Assembly: GCF_004770145.1 (NCBI RefSeq)
Contig: NZ_RQFW01000015.1
Location: 96,310-160,309 of the forward strand
Direction of reading: 5' to 3'
DNA from: Leptospira bourretii
GTDB lineage: Bacteria > Spirochaetota > Leptospiria > Leptospirales > Leptospiraceae
DNA: 64,000 nucleotides
Shown here: positions 47,249 to 56,900 of the stretch, one piece after another
Layout of the letters: the number at the start of each line of letters is the position of its first letter
Position numbering within the stretch: position 1 is the first letter of the stretch
Position numbers and translations under genes: made by a program
Notes under the pieces: model-generated
The model's input: only the letters and a program-made list of their open reading frames with translations
Told to the model about the DNA's origin: nothing
Databases searched by the model: none

Positions 47249-47710
47249 ATGAAAACTAAAGGGAAACACAGAAAGATACGTGAGGGACTAACTCTAATCG
47301 AGATTACCGTGGTAATGCTCATTTTAGGATCTCTTATGGCTATTCTTTACTCCAGTATCGGAAACCGGGGTGAAGGCGAAAAAAAATTGAAGCTTAAAAA
47401 TGATAGCGCAGTTTTGAAAACGGCACTGGAACGTTATTTAGAAGTGTATGACAAATACCCTTCCGAAGAACAAGGGTTACAAGCTTTAATTGAAAAACCA
47501 GACGATGATAAAATCGGTGATGATTACGAACCAATCGTTCGTGAAAAAGCAGTATTAAAAGATCCTTGGAAAACACCTTATGTTTTGAAATTTGAAGGAG
47601 CTGTTCCTCAAATTCTCACTTTGGGTGAAGATAAAAAAGAAGGTGGAGAAGGAAAAAATAAAGATTTTAATATCCTTTCACCGGATGATTACCCGGCCGC
47701 TTTCCGATAA
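47249..47710 (+). CDS. gspG: Type II secretion system major pseudopilin GspG
   Basis: Major pseudopilin, 153 aa. Leader MKTKGKHRKIRE is cut at EG|LTLIEITVVMLILGSLMAIL, with the invariant G-1 and E+5. The globular part holds ALERYLEVYDKYPSEEQGLQALIEKPDD and DPWKTPYVLKFEG, the GspG-specific calcium-site region. It forms the body of the pseudopilus. The prepilin peptidase that must process it (GspO) is not in this window. Confidence 0.95.
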   Translation: MKTKGKHRKIREGLTLIEITVVMLILGSLMAILYSSIGNRGEGEKKLKLKNDSAVLKTALERYLEVYDKYPSEEQGLQALIEKPDDDKIGDDYEPIVREKAVLKDPWKTPYVLKFEGAVPQILTLGEDKKEGGEGKNKDFNILSPDDYPAAFR

Positions 47711-47720
47711 AATTTCGGTT

Positions 47721-48317
47721 TTGAAAACCAAAAGGAAATTACGAGGTGGTCTCACTCTGATTGAGATTGCCGTTGTAATTTCCATTCTTGGTCTGATTAT
47801 GGTGATTGTCGGAGGAACGCTTCGTAACCTAATCATCCCTTCTACCGAAGATCTTGCAGTAAAACTGCAAGAATCTTTTAAATTCGGATACAACAAAGCC
47901 CAGCTCACAAACCAATCTGTTTTATTCCAATACGACTTTGAAAAAAGAGAATACCAGTTTTTTCTTTTGAAAAGAGAGGAAGGAGGTCTGGAAGAAGAAG
48001 CCATTTTAAAGAAGGTTACCTTACCATTTTATTCAAAAATTGTCAGCGTACGTGACTTAGGTGGTAAGCCAAAATCAGAAGGAAAAATTCGAATTGTATT
48101 TACTCCTCAAGGAACCACTACTGATTTGTTTTTATACGTTGGCTCCGATACGGAAATTAAAAGAACCATTCAAATCTACCGATATGGTGGAAAAATCAAA
48201 ATCCATAAAACAGAATTTTTTCCAGAACCAGAAACAAACCAGATCCAGAAAATTTCCTATGGGCTCGATGAAAGAGATGAACAGATAGACTCCAATGCTA
48301 AAACCCAACCTAAATAG
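47721..48317 (+). CDS. gspH: Type II secretion system pseudopilin GspH
   Basis: Minor pseudopilin, 198 aa from the TTG at 47721. That start is chosen because it gives the leader MKTKRKLRGG|LTLIEIAVVISIL, closely matching the gspG leader MKTKGKHRK...EG|LTLIEI; an ATG at 47685 in the same frame overlaps gspG and would add 12 residues of leader. The hydrophobic helix is followed by a strand-rich globular part. It lies between gspG and gspI, which supports the GspH call, though minor pseudopilins are weakly conserved. Confidence 0.82.
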   Translation: MKTKRKLRGGLTLIEIAVVISILGLIMVIVGGTLRNLIIPSTEDLAVKLQESFKFGYNKAQLTNQSVLFQYDFEKREYQFFLLKREEGGLEEEAILKKVTLPFYSKIVSVRDLGGKPKSEGKIRIVFTPQGTTTDLFLYVGSDTEIKRTIQIYRYGGKIKIHKTEFFPEPETNQIQKISYGLDERDEQIDSNAKTQPK

Positions 48318-48822
48318 TTATCTCCGTCCAGCTTTTACTCTTTTTGAGGTCACAATTGCAATGGCAATGGCAGCAATGGTGATGACTTATACATATTCTC
48401 TGATTGCAGAAGGAATTTCTTATCAGAAAAAAGCTGTCCTACTAGCCAACGCAGTCCATTTGGCAAAGATTAAAATGGCTCAGGTTGATTCCTCTACTAC
48501 CATGCAAACAGATACCTCTCGTGGTTCCATCGATGCCTTCCCTGGATACACTTTCGAAACAGAAATCAAAGAAGAAGAAATGGATCTACTCAAACTTGCA
48601 GGTGGTCCGAATGCGGAAGCTCTGCGAAACAAAGCACCGAAAGACATGTTAGGTGATAAAGATGTAGGGCTTAGTGACCTTATGAAAAAAAGAGGTCAGA
48701 AAAAAAGTTTTGAAACAGGTGGAGTTTTAAAAGTATTTCGAGTAAAAGTATCCATTTTTTATATGGATGGAAACAAAAAAGAAACATATAGTGTAGAAAC
48801 ATTCAGGAGTACTAAATACTAA
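48295..48822 (+). CDS. gspI: Type II secretion system pseudopilin GspI
   Basis: Minor pseudopilin, 175 aa. The N-terminus NLNSYLRPA|FTLFEVTIAMAMAAMVMTYTYSLIAEG has E+5, but position -1 is alanine rather than glycine. The helix and the order gspH-gspI-gspJ fit GspI, which with GspJ and GspK forms the pseudopilus tip. Start overlaps gspH by 23 bases; its stop overlaps the gspJ ATG by one base. Confidence 0.82.
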   Translation: MLKPNLNSYLRPAFTLFEVTIAMAMAAMVMTYTYSLIAEGISYQKKAVLLANAVHLAKIKMAQVDSSTTMQTDTSRGSIDAFPGYTFETEIKEEEMDLLKLAGGPNAEALRNKAPKDMLGDKDVGLSDLMKKRGQKKSFETGGVLKVFRVKVSIFYMDGNKKETYSVETFRSTKY

Positions 48823-49463
48823 TGTTTGTTTATCGGCATAAACGTGGATTCACATTGGTGGAGATTTCCATTGTTGTGATGATTATGGCGGTAATTTTTA
48901 CAGGAATATTCTCTGTATTTTATACAGCGAATAAGATTTCAAAAAAAGGAGCTTCGAACAAAGGAGCTAATCGTAAAGACATCCTTTATGCAATGGAAAA
49001 TATACGGGGAACACTCTCTAGGACCTATTTTATAGATAATCAAAAGAGAATTTTATTTGTGGGCAAACAAGATGGAGTGACAGGTACAAGAAACGACCGG
49101 ATTGTATTCGCCACTTCTAATCCCAATTCCGAAGAAGAAGGACAGGCTTCCGTCAGAGAAGTTTCTTTTTATTTGCGAAAGATGCCCAATCCCAAAATGG
49201 ATGGATTGTCTTATCTAATCCGCCGGGAAGATGAAATGATTGATACCTTTCCAACGCAAGGTGGAGTCGAACATGTATTATTAGAAAATGTAAAAAGTTT
49301 TCAAATGAAATTTTCTGAGCGGGGGGATAAATGGGTTGATGATTGGAATTCCCGTACGACCAAAAAAATTCCAAGACTCATTCGGTTTGAAATTATATCA
49401 CTAGTGGGGAATGCCTTTGTTAAATATGAATCGCTGGCGCATCCGGTTATCCTCTACAAATAA
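48822..49463 (+). CDS. gspJ: Type II secretion system pseudopilin GspJ
   Basis: Minor pseudopilin, 213 aa. Leader MFVYRHKRG|FTLVEISIVVMIMAVIFTGIFSVFYTANK with G-1 and E+5 intact. The globular part contains NRKDILYAMENIRGTLSRTYFID and VLLENVKSFQMKFSERGDKW, consistent with GspJ. It overlaps gspK by 53 bases, one of the larger overlaps in this operon. Confidence 0.85.
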   Translation: MFVYRHKRGFTLVEISIVVMIMAVIFTGIFSVFYTANKISKKGASNKGANRKDILYAMENIRGTLSRTYFIDNQKRILFVGKQDGVTGTRNDRIVFATSNPNSEEEGQASVREVSFYLRKMPNPKMDGLSYLIRREDEMIDTFPTQGGVEHVLLENVKSFQMKFSERGDKWVDDWNSRTTKKIPRLIRFEIISLVGNAFVKYESLAHPVILYK

Positions 49464-50526
49464 AAAAGTCAAAAAAGGATTTATGGTCTATCTCCTTGTG
49501 ATGGCCATAGGTACGGCTTCTCTATTCACAGCCTCAAAATTCTTTGAAGATGCTGCAACGGAGTACCGAGTGGCTCGTTCTCAGGCTGACGGATTTCGTG
49601 CCCATATGCTAGCCAAGGCAGGTTTTATGGGGGCAGTGGGAGCACTTAAGAAAATTCCGGAAGAGGTTTTATACCAATCTGGTCTTGCGATGGATCCGCC
49701 TCCCATTCCTTTGGGTGGGGGTGTTATCTATTACACGATGAGTCCGGAAGATGGAAAAATCAATATCAACTCTCTTGTAAAAATTTATGATGACCAACCC
49801 AACCAAAGAACCATTGAAATGGTCACTCGTCTATTTTATCAGTTTGGATTGAAACGAGAGATGATTTTTCCTATTTTGGATTGGATTGATGAAAACCACC
49901 AAGAAACGGGAGGAGGGGCAGAACAGTACTATTACAATAGGCTTTCACCACCTCGAAAAATCAAAAATGCACCCCTCTATTCGCTTTCAGAGCTTTTGAG
50001 TGTGAAGGGATTTGATCGATCTGTTGTCTATGAAAGTTTGAAACCCAAGGACTATGACAAAAATAACTCAAAGGACTTTATGACGGAAGAGGAAAGGGCC
50101 CTTCGTTCCGATAAGGATTATGTGCTCTCCAACAATATCACTGCCTATTTACCTGCGGGCGATTCTTACGATGATCGGATCAATATCAATACAGCCCCCT
50201 ATTTTGTCCTAATTTCGCTTTCCGACTTTATGACCAAACAGGCGGCCATGAAAATTTTGAAACTCAAGTTGCAGAAAGGAGGCTATATTAAAGAATTGAA
50301 AGATCTGGAGACCGAACCAGAATTCCAAGTAAAAACGACAGGGGACCTCACTCTGTATAAGGAACTGGCGGGTGAGGGAACAGATGTCTCTGGTGGGCGT
50401 ATCAAAACCAAGGGCGAAGTTTATAAAATCACAGGGGTTGGGATTATCAAGGATAAAGTGGTTCGGAAAGTGTCGGGTCTTTTTGACCTTACCAACAACC
50501 AAATGTTATACTATACTGAAGATTAA
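49411..50526 (+). CDS. gspK: Type II secretion system minor pseudopilin GspK
   Basis: Large tip pseudopilin, 371 aa, start ATG at 49411 (ATG at 49426 possible). The leader ends KKVKKG|FMVYLLVMAIGTASLFTASKFFEDAATEYRVARSQADGFRAHMLAKAG; as usual for GspK there is no E+5. The typical GspK core follows: PEDGKININSL, MIFPILDWIDENHQETGGGAEQYYY, PLYSLSELLSVKGFD and DDRININTAPYFVLISLSD, with SAM-like helix-hairpin segments. Caps the pseudopilus with GspI and GspJ. Confidence 0.9.
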   Translation: MPLLNMNRWRIRLSSTNKKVKKGFMVYLLVMAIGTASLFTASKFFEDAATEYRVARSQADGFRAHMLAKAGFMGAVGALKKIPEEVLYQSGLAMDPPPIPLGGGVIYYTMSPEDGKININSLVKIYDDQPNQRTIEMVTRLFYQFGLKREMIFPILDWIDENHQETGGGAEQYYYNRLSPPRKIKNAPLYSLSELLSVKGFDRSVVYESLKPKDYDKNNSKDFMTEEERALRSDKDYVLSNNITAYLPAGDSYDDRININTAPYFVLISLSDFMTKQAAMKILKLKLQKGGYIKELKDLETEPEFQVKTTGDLTLYKELAGEGTDVSGGRIKTKGEVYKITGVGIIKDKVVRKVSGLFDLTNNQMLYYTED

Positions 50527-50528
50527 TT

Positions 50529-52151
50529 ATGTTATCATTTGACCAATACCTAGCAATCGATTATGGTTCCACGTTTCTCAAAGGAGTTCTTTTTAAAAAG
50601 GTTCTTGGAAAAATTGTGATCCTTCGCACAGAAAGCCTTCCTGTTGTGGAACTGGATGAATCAGAAGGGGATCCCTTCGAATACAATATCATTCGTTTCA
50701 TTCAAAGTTTTTTTCCCGAAGAGAATCGTTTTCTCCTCAACTTAGGAATCCACAATCTTTTTGTACGCGATCTGACAGTTCCTTTGGTTTCAGAAAAAGC
50801 CATCCAAGAAGTTTTGCCTTTTGAAGTGGAAAATCTGGTTCCTTATCCCATGGAAGAATTGGAAGTGATTGGTAAAACATGGAGAGGAAATAAAGAAAAC
50901 TCTGAAGTCATTTCCTTTAATGTACACCACTCGGAATTGCTTCGGGCCCTAAAACCTTTTGCTAAAGGAGATCTTTCATTATCTTGTTTGTCTCTTGATT
51001 CCTTTGCTTTGTCGTCTCTTGTTACAAAAAACTATCCTTTGTTACTTGCAGAACAAACCATCTTACAACTCGATTTGGGTGGAAAGTATAGCATTCTCAA
51101 TGTGGTGTTTGAAGGAAAACTTCGGCATACTCGCCAAATTTATATTGGTGGAGAGGATGTAAGTTTAGAGATTTCAAATTTGTTAAGGATCGAACTAGAA
51201 GATGCTCGGGTTCTTAAGGAATCACTTCCTGTTGGATTTCTTTTTGAAACTATTGAAAAATCAGAGGAAAGTAGTTTTCTTTCAAAGTTTCATATGACTT
51301 CTGTTCAATGGAAATCTCTTCGAAAATTTATTTTAGCAAAAATTGACCAATTGATTCACGAAGTTGAAAATAGTATTTTTTCACTTCCCGAAACAGAACG
51401 ACCAAGCCTAATTCTTTTATCAGGTGGGGCTAGTTTATACCCTGGCCTTACTTCTTATTTAGAAGAAAAATTAGGAATTAAAACGGGAAGGTATGAGTTT
51501 TTAGGAATTGAAGATCCAAGTTTTGTGACGGCGGTCGCTACAGGCACACATTTTGAATCCAGAAACCGGGTGAATTTTTTAGAAACCGGGTTTGCAAAAA
51601 GAATTCATACAAATCGGTTTAAATTATCTGCCTTTAAACCTCATTTAATTTTAGTTAGCATATCTCTTGTTCTTTTGTTTGGCGTTTTCATTATCGGAAT
51701 TATTTTAGATAAACGAAAAATTTCTGCCAATAAACAGGTGTTACTGGAGAAATATAAAAATGGGATTGGTGGAGAACTGGGAGAAGATGAAGATCCACTT
51801 GACGCAGCTAGTAAAAAATTAAAAGCAGAACGTAAAAAAACCGAAATTTACCGCCTTTTTCTTTCACAAGAAAGTGTTTTGGACGTTTTGAATGAAGCCA
51901 CGGAACAATTTCCATCCCCAGATGTTTTACCATTTATTTTGGATCAGTTTAATTTTGAAGAAAAGGAAATTCAAATTTACGGGCGAGTGAACGAATTTGG
52001 AGAAATTGGAACCATCCAATCAGCACTTGAAAAATCTGAAAAATTTACGAATATTCAAATCCAAAACAAAAGACTCATCACTGGTGTTAACAAATTCAAA
52101 GTCAGTTTTAAAATCAAAATGGATGTTGTGACTCCGAAGGATGAACCTTAA
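50529..52151 (+). CDS. gspL: Type II secretion system protein GspL (PilM-like N-domain)
   Basis: 540-aa protein with an actin-like cytoplasmic half (LAIDYGSTFLKGVLFKKVLGKIVILRTESLPVVELDE; QTILQLDLGGKYSILNVVFEGKLRHTRQIYIGGEDVS; LILLSGGASLYPGLTSYLEEKLGI) resembling PilM/GspL. One membrane segment at about 375-396 follows, then a periplasmic ferredoxin-like part (FNFEEKEIQIYGRVNEFGEIGTIQSALEKSEKFTNIQIQ). That layout fits GspL, which recruits GspE to the membrane. The stop overlaps the gspM ATG by one base. Confidence 0.88.
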   Translation: MLSFDQYLAIDYGSTFLKGVLFKKVLGKIVILRTESLPVVELDESEGDPFEYNIIRFIQSFFPEENRFLLNLGIHNLFVRDLTVPLVSEKAIQEVLPFEVENLVPYPMEELEVIGKTWRGNKENSEVISFNVHHSELLRALKPFAKGDLSLSCLSLDSFALSSLVTKNYPLLLAEQTILQLDLGGKYSILNVVFEGKLRHTRQIYIGGEDVSLEISNLLRIELEDARVLKESLPVGFLFETIEKSEESSFLSKFHMTSVQWKSLRKFILAKIDQLIHEVENSIFSLPETERPSLILLSGGASLYPGLTSYLEEKLGIKTGRYEFLGIEDPSFVTAVATGTHFESRNRVNFLETGFAKRIHTNRFKLSAFKPHLILVSISLVLLFGVFIIGIILDKRKISANKQVLLEKYKNGIGGELGEDEDPLDAASKKLKAERKKTEIYRLFLSQESVLDVLNEATEQFPSPDVLPFILDQFNFEEKEIQIYGRVNEFGEIGTIQSALEKSEKFTNIQIQNKRLITGVNKFKVSFKIKMDVVTPKDEP

Positions 52152-52675
52152 TGTTTGATCGTCTAAATGATAGAGAACGTGTTTTAGTCACAGGGCTCAT
52201 TAGTTTTGTGGCTTTACTTGGGATTTATACAATCATCACACTTTTTTCTGACTTAAGAAATGGCTTAACGGAAGAAATTTTTGAAACCAGATCACAGGCA
52301 ACAGAGCTCGACCGAGTGATTCGGGAATACAATTATTTACGTGGTTTGCAGTCTGGTGGAAGTGAAGAAGATGTAAGCATCATGTATTCGAAATTGGATC
52401 AAATCCTCGTTCGATACAACTTAAAAGACAAAGTTCAAACCATGAAGGACACAAGTAATGTCATTCAAAAGGACTATAATAAAATAACGATTGATGTATC
52501 CTTTCGTTCGGTGCTTTTACAAGACATTATCAAACTTGTCTATGATATAGAAAAGAACAAACAAATCCAAGCAAAGGTAGATTTGCTTAGTTTTCGAAAA
52601 CCGTTTGCTGAAAAAGAAATTTATGATGTAAACTTAAAAGTCTCATCCTATAGTCGTTTGTCCAAAGGGAAATAA
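52151..52675 (+). CDS. gspM: Type II secretion system protein GspM-like
   Basis: 174-aa inner-membrane protein with a short cytoplasmic start, one membrane segment (about 12-32, LVTGLISFVALLGIYTIITLF), a coiled-coil part and a small C-terminal ferredoxin-like domain (ISFRSVLLQDIIKLVYDIEKNKQIQAKVDLLSFRKP). Weakly conserved family; the call rests on topology and on its place between gspL and gspN. It stabilises GspL. Confidence 0.78.
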   Translation: MFDRLNDRERVLVTGLISFVALLGIYTIITLFSDLRNGLTEEIFETRSQATELDRVIREYNYLRGLQSGGSEEDVSIMYSKLDQILVRYNLKDKVQTMKDTSNVIQKDYNKITIDVSFRSVLLQDIIKLVYDIEKNKQIQAKVDLLSFRKPFAEKEIYDVNLKVSSYSRLSKGK

Positions 52676-52676
52676 G

Positions 52677-53639
52677 ATGCCAAAAGAAAATGAGTTGGAA
52701 GAAGATTTCCTAGACAATGAAGACCAAGAAATCCAAGAGAGTCTTTTGGAAGATGATGGTGATTTGTTTGATGAAGATGGGGATGAAGAACATTCAAAAG
52801 TCAACCGCAAACAAATTTTAACTTTAGTTGCGATTGCCGTTGTTTCCTTCTTGGTATTCACTTTATTTATTTTCCCTTTAAATGAAATTGTTCGTTCTGT
52901 GTTGATTAAAACAGGAAAGGAAACTGGTATCTTTATGGATGCCAAAGAAATTCACTTTCCAATGATTGGAAGAAAATCTTTTGATAGTTTTGTTGCGAGT
53001 TTTCCAACGGGGACGTCAATCAAAGCGGAAGAAATTAGTTTAGGAATTTCTCTCTTGGGACTTTTGCAATCAAAATTAGAAGGTGATGCCAATATCGGTT
53101 ATTTTGGTTTTGAAGGAAGTGAATGGGCCATGAGCATCCAAACTTTGGACATTCCCCTTCGCTTATCACCGATCGATGACAAAATTACAAAATGGAATGG
53201 AGAGGGGGAGATCGACCTTTCTGGTGGAAAAATAAAAGAATCTGCCGAAATTCCATTTTTAGGAAGTTTAAAAGGAACTGATATCCGTAAGGCGAATATA
53301 GTATTTAAAATTCGTTCGGGAAAGTTACTTTTGGAACGTGGGATTTTGGAATCTTCCCTTGCCAAATTCCAATTCCAAGGAGTGGTCCGTCTTTCTGATA
53401 CCTTATCATTTTCGCAATTGGACCTAAAGGTTTGTTTTACTCTGACTGAAAAATTTGCCCAGGAACGCCAAGATTTGGTGGGAATGGTTGCCTTACTTCC
53501 CCAAGAAGGAGGAAAAACTTGTATCCCAATTCGTGGCACATTTTCTTCTCCAAAAGTGGATCTTCCCAACTTGAATCAGTTAGGTGGCGGTGCACCAAAA
53601 GCGGAAGATACTTCGATTGAACCGGCTCCGGTTCCTTGA
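52677..53639 (+). CDS. gspN: Type II secretion system protein GspN-like
   Basis: 320-aa protein with a strongly acidic cytoplasmic start (residues 5-38 mostly Glu and Asp), one membrane segment (about 50-70, ILTLVAIAVVSFLVFTLFIFPL) and a large beta-rich periplasmic part: SIKAEEISLGISLLGLLQSKLEGDANIGYFGFEG and GEGEIDLSGGKIKESAEIPFLGSLKGTDIRKANIVFKIRSGKLLLERG, a pattern of GspN/AsmA-like proteins. Two cysteines (FKVCFTL and KTCIPI) could pair. It ends in Pro/Ala-rich residues and closes the gsp operon. Confidence 0.75.
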   Translation: MPKENELEEDFLDNEDQEIQESLLEDDGDLFDEDGDEEHSKVNRKQILTLVAIAVVSFLVFTLFIFPLNEIVRSVLIKTGKETGIFMDAKEIHFPMIGRKSFDSFVASFPTGTSIKAEEISLGISLLGLLQSKLEGDANIGYFGFEGSEWAMSIQTLDIPLRLSPIDDKITKWNGEGEIDLSGGKIKESAEIPFLGSLKGTDIRKANIVFKIRSGKLLLERGILESSLAKFQFQGVVRLSDTLSFSQLDLKVCFTLTEKFAQERQDLVGMVALLPQEGGKTCIPIRGTFSSPKVDLPNLNQLGGGAPKAEDTSIEPAPVP

Positions 53640-53864
53640 GTTTTTAACGTAGTATACCCTCCAAAGAATAGGATCTTTTGAAAGAATGGCATCCCGTCCT
53701 GTTAAGGGGTCACTATGTTCATCCTTTCTAAGAATATTATAATTTCCTAACTAGATTCTCTAGATTGTATTTGATTGATAAGTCATCTCGCAAAATGCAT
53801 ACTGTGCTTGTGGGCTACACGGTGATGATCATTCAGATCTCAAATTTAGCAGAGAGGCAAAAGA
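53640..53864. other. Intergenic region between gspN and nrdJ, no gene seen
   Basis: Gap between the convergent gspN and nrdJ genes. The left 225 bases contain no open frame of note and no recognised RNA or motif. The right part holds two perfect hairpins listed separately. Confidence 0.6.
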
Positions 53865-53914
53865 GATAAAAAAAGAGACCTAAGGGTTTTGTTCCAAAGA
53901 TCTCTTTTTTTATC
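53865..53914. terminator. Bidirectional terminator between gspN and nrdJ
   Basis: Perfect 14-bp inverted repeat: GATAAAAAAAGAGA (53865-53878) and TCTCTTTTTTTATC (53901-53914), with a 22-base loop. Each strand ends in a T-run within the stem, so it can stop transcription from gspN (+) and from nrdJ (-). Confidence 0.7.
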
Positions 53915-53915
53915 C

Positions 53916-53952
53916 ATCTTAAACTCGGGTCGAAACGATCAGAGTTTAAGAT
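53916..53952. repeat. Second hairpin beside nrdJ stop
   Basis: Perfect 11-bp inverted repeat ATCTTAAACTC (53916-53926) and GAGTTTAAGAT (53942-53952), 15-base loop, 1 base after the terminator above and 20 bases past the nrdJ stop. No T-run, so it may protect the nrdJ mRNA 3' end or support the terminator. Confidence 0.6.
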
Positions 53953-53971
53953 CTTGATTGGAGTTTAGGTT

Positions 53972-56900
53972 TTACGAACAACCGGTCGTGGATCCGCAAG
54001 AGATACACTTCAGACAAGCTCCGTTACGAACCATTTGGAAGGAACCGCACTCTGTACAGGAATCTCCTGTATATCCTTTGGTTCTCGCTTCTCCAATGAT
54101 TTTGAGAGTTGCTGCTGCCGATTGTGCTGCTGTTGGTGTTCCAGAAGCAACTGCCACCGGTTCCGGTTTTTCTTCCAAAACAGACTTCATGGAAATGGGA
54201 GAAACTTGTAGCGGAACACGGAGTCCGCTACTTTCCTGCTTTCCCCCGAGATCCTTTGTCGGATCTGCTTTTCTTCCTACTTCATCAGTTCTTAGGTCTT
54301 CGGGAGATACTTGTGCCAAGTCGTATCTTCCTAGGTAGGTAATCGCAAGTTCTCTAAAGATGTAATCGATCACAGAAGTTGACATCTTAATATGAGGGTT
54401 ACCAGAAACCATACCATTTGGTTCAAACTTGAAGAATGTGAATGCTTCGACAAATTCTTCTAGTGGAACTCCATGTTGTAAACCAAGGGAAACTGCAATT
54501 GCAAACGCATTCGTAAGAGAACGGAAAGCCGCTCCTTCTTTATGCATATCGATAAAGATTTCACCGAGTTGGCCGTCTTCGTATTCTCCAGTGCGAAGGT
54601 ATACTTTGTGACCACCCACCATTGCTTTTTGTGTATAACCTGCACGGCGGTGTGGAAGTTTTCTTCTTTCCGCAATGTATTTATAAACAAGTTTTTCCGC
54701 CACTTCTGTGACCGTTTTAGGAGCAGAAGAAGTTTGAAGTTCTTCCTCTTCCTCGCCCACAGCACTTAACAACTGGAATACGGAGTTAAGCGGTTGTGAA
54801 AGTTTGGATCCATCACGGTAAAGTGCGTTTGCTTTGATCATCACTTTCCAAGACATGAGGTATGCGTTTTTCACATCCTCGATGGTTGCCTCCTCGGGAA
54901 GGTTGATCGTTTTGGAGATCGCACCCGAAATGAATGGTTGTGCCGCAGCCATAATTCGGATATGTGATTGATAAGATAAGAAACGTTTTCCGTATTTTCC
55001 ACATTTGTTTGCACAATCAAAAACAGCTAGATCTTTCTCTTTGATGAAAGGTGCGTTTTCGATGGTCATGGTTCCACAAACATAATCGTTTGCTTGTGCG
55101 ATTTCATCTGCAGAAAATCCAAGTGTCTCTAGAAGGTTAAAACTCATAGAGTTGTAAACGTTAGCATCAATTCCTAATGTTTTGGAAAGGAAATCTTCAC
55201 CTAATGTAAATTTGTTGAATGCAAATTGGATATCAAAAACAAATGGAAGTTGTTTTTCGAGTTTTTCCAATACATCTTCTGTAAAACCTTTTTCTTTCAA
55301 ACGAGCTGTGTTGACACCTGGTGCTCCATTGAAAGTAGCATGACCTTTACAGTAATTTACAATCGCATCTTGTTCTGCTTGGCTATATCCAAGTTTTTTA
55401 AGAGCCACTGGCACTGATTGGTTGATGATTTTGAAGTATCCACCACCAGCTAATTTTTTGTATTTTACGAGAGCAAAGTCTGGTTCAATTCCAGTCGTGT
55501 CACAGTCCATCACAAGACCAATGGTTCCTGTTGGAGCAATCACAGTTACCTGTGCGTTGCGATATCCATACAATTCCCCAAGTTCCAATGCTCTGTCAGA
55601 ATCTTCTTTCGCCGCTTCGAGTAAGTAGGAAGGAAGAAAAGATGGATTGATTCCCACAGGAGTGATTGTGAGGCCTTCGTATTCTTCTTTCGGTGCATTG
55701 TAAGCGGCACGTCTATGGTTACGAATGACACGAAGCATGTGGTTTTTATTTTTTTCGTATCCAGCGAACGGTCCGAGTTCTTTTGCCATCTCTGCTGAGG
55801 TTGCATAAGAAGTCATATGCATGATGGAAGAAATCGCACCAGTCACAGCCATTGCTTCTTGTGAATCATAAGGAATTCCCATGATCATAAGAAGGGAACC
55901 AAGGTTGGCATATCCCAATCCTAAAGTTCTAAACTTGTAGGAGAGTTCTGCAATTTCTTTGGAAGGGAACTGCGCCATAAGCACAGATACTTCTAAGATG
56001 ATGGTCCAAATTTTGTTTAAGTAACGGTATCCCGCGACATCAAAACTTCCGTCTTCTTTTAAGAATTTAACAAGGTTTGCGGAAGCTAAGTTACACGCTG
56101 TGTTGTCTAGGAACATATACTCGGAACAAGGGTTCGATGCATTGATAGCTCCGTCTTCTGGGCAAGTATGCCATTCGTTAATCGTGCTATGATACTGTGT
56201 TCCTGGGTCTGCAGAGTTCCAAGCAGCATTCGCAATTCTTTCCCAGAGGTCACGCGCACGTAAAGTTTTGGAAGGTTTTGCTTCTCTGTTCCCAGCCTTT
56301 GCTTTTTCTTTTTCCGTTCTGTTATAAAGGTGGAAAGGAAGGTCTTTTTCGACTGCTTCCATAAACTCATTTGTGATTCGCACAGAGTTATTGGAGTTTT
56401 GTCCAGAAACAGTATTATAAGCTTCGGATTGCCAATCAGTTGTCAATTCTTCAAAGAGTAGATCTTTGTAACCTTGTTTGGAAAGGTCAATCACTCGTTT
56501 GATGTAGTTGTCTGGAACAAATGCCTTTCTTGCCTTTTGGATCGCTTTTTTAAGATCTAAATTGGCAGCAGGGTCGTAAGCCGCTTCTTCACCATGTGTT
56601 TGTTTGGCGGAAGAACAAGCGCTCATAATATCATTGAGGAGGCGGTTGTTGAGAATGGATCCCGTAACAAGGGATGCCACTTTTTTCTCTTCTTGCACTT
56701 TCCAATCAATGAACTCTTCGATGTCCGGATGGTCCATATCAAGGCAAACCATCTTCGCTGCACGACGAGTGGTTCCTCCGGATTTGATGGCTCCCGCAGC
56801 TCTGTCCCCAATTTTAAGGAAGGACATTAGCCCAGAACTTTTTCCACCACCAGAGAGAGATTCATTGGCAGCACGTAAGTTAGAAAAGTTAGTTCCTGTT

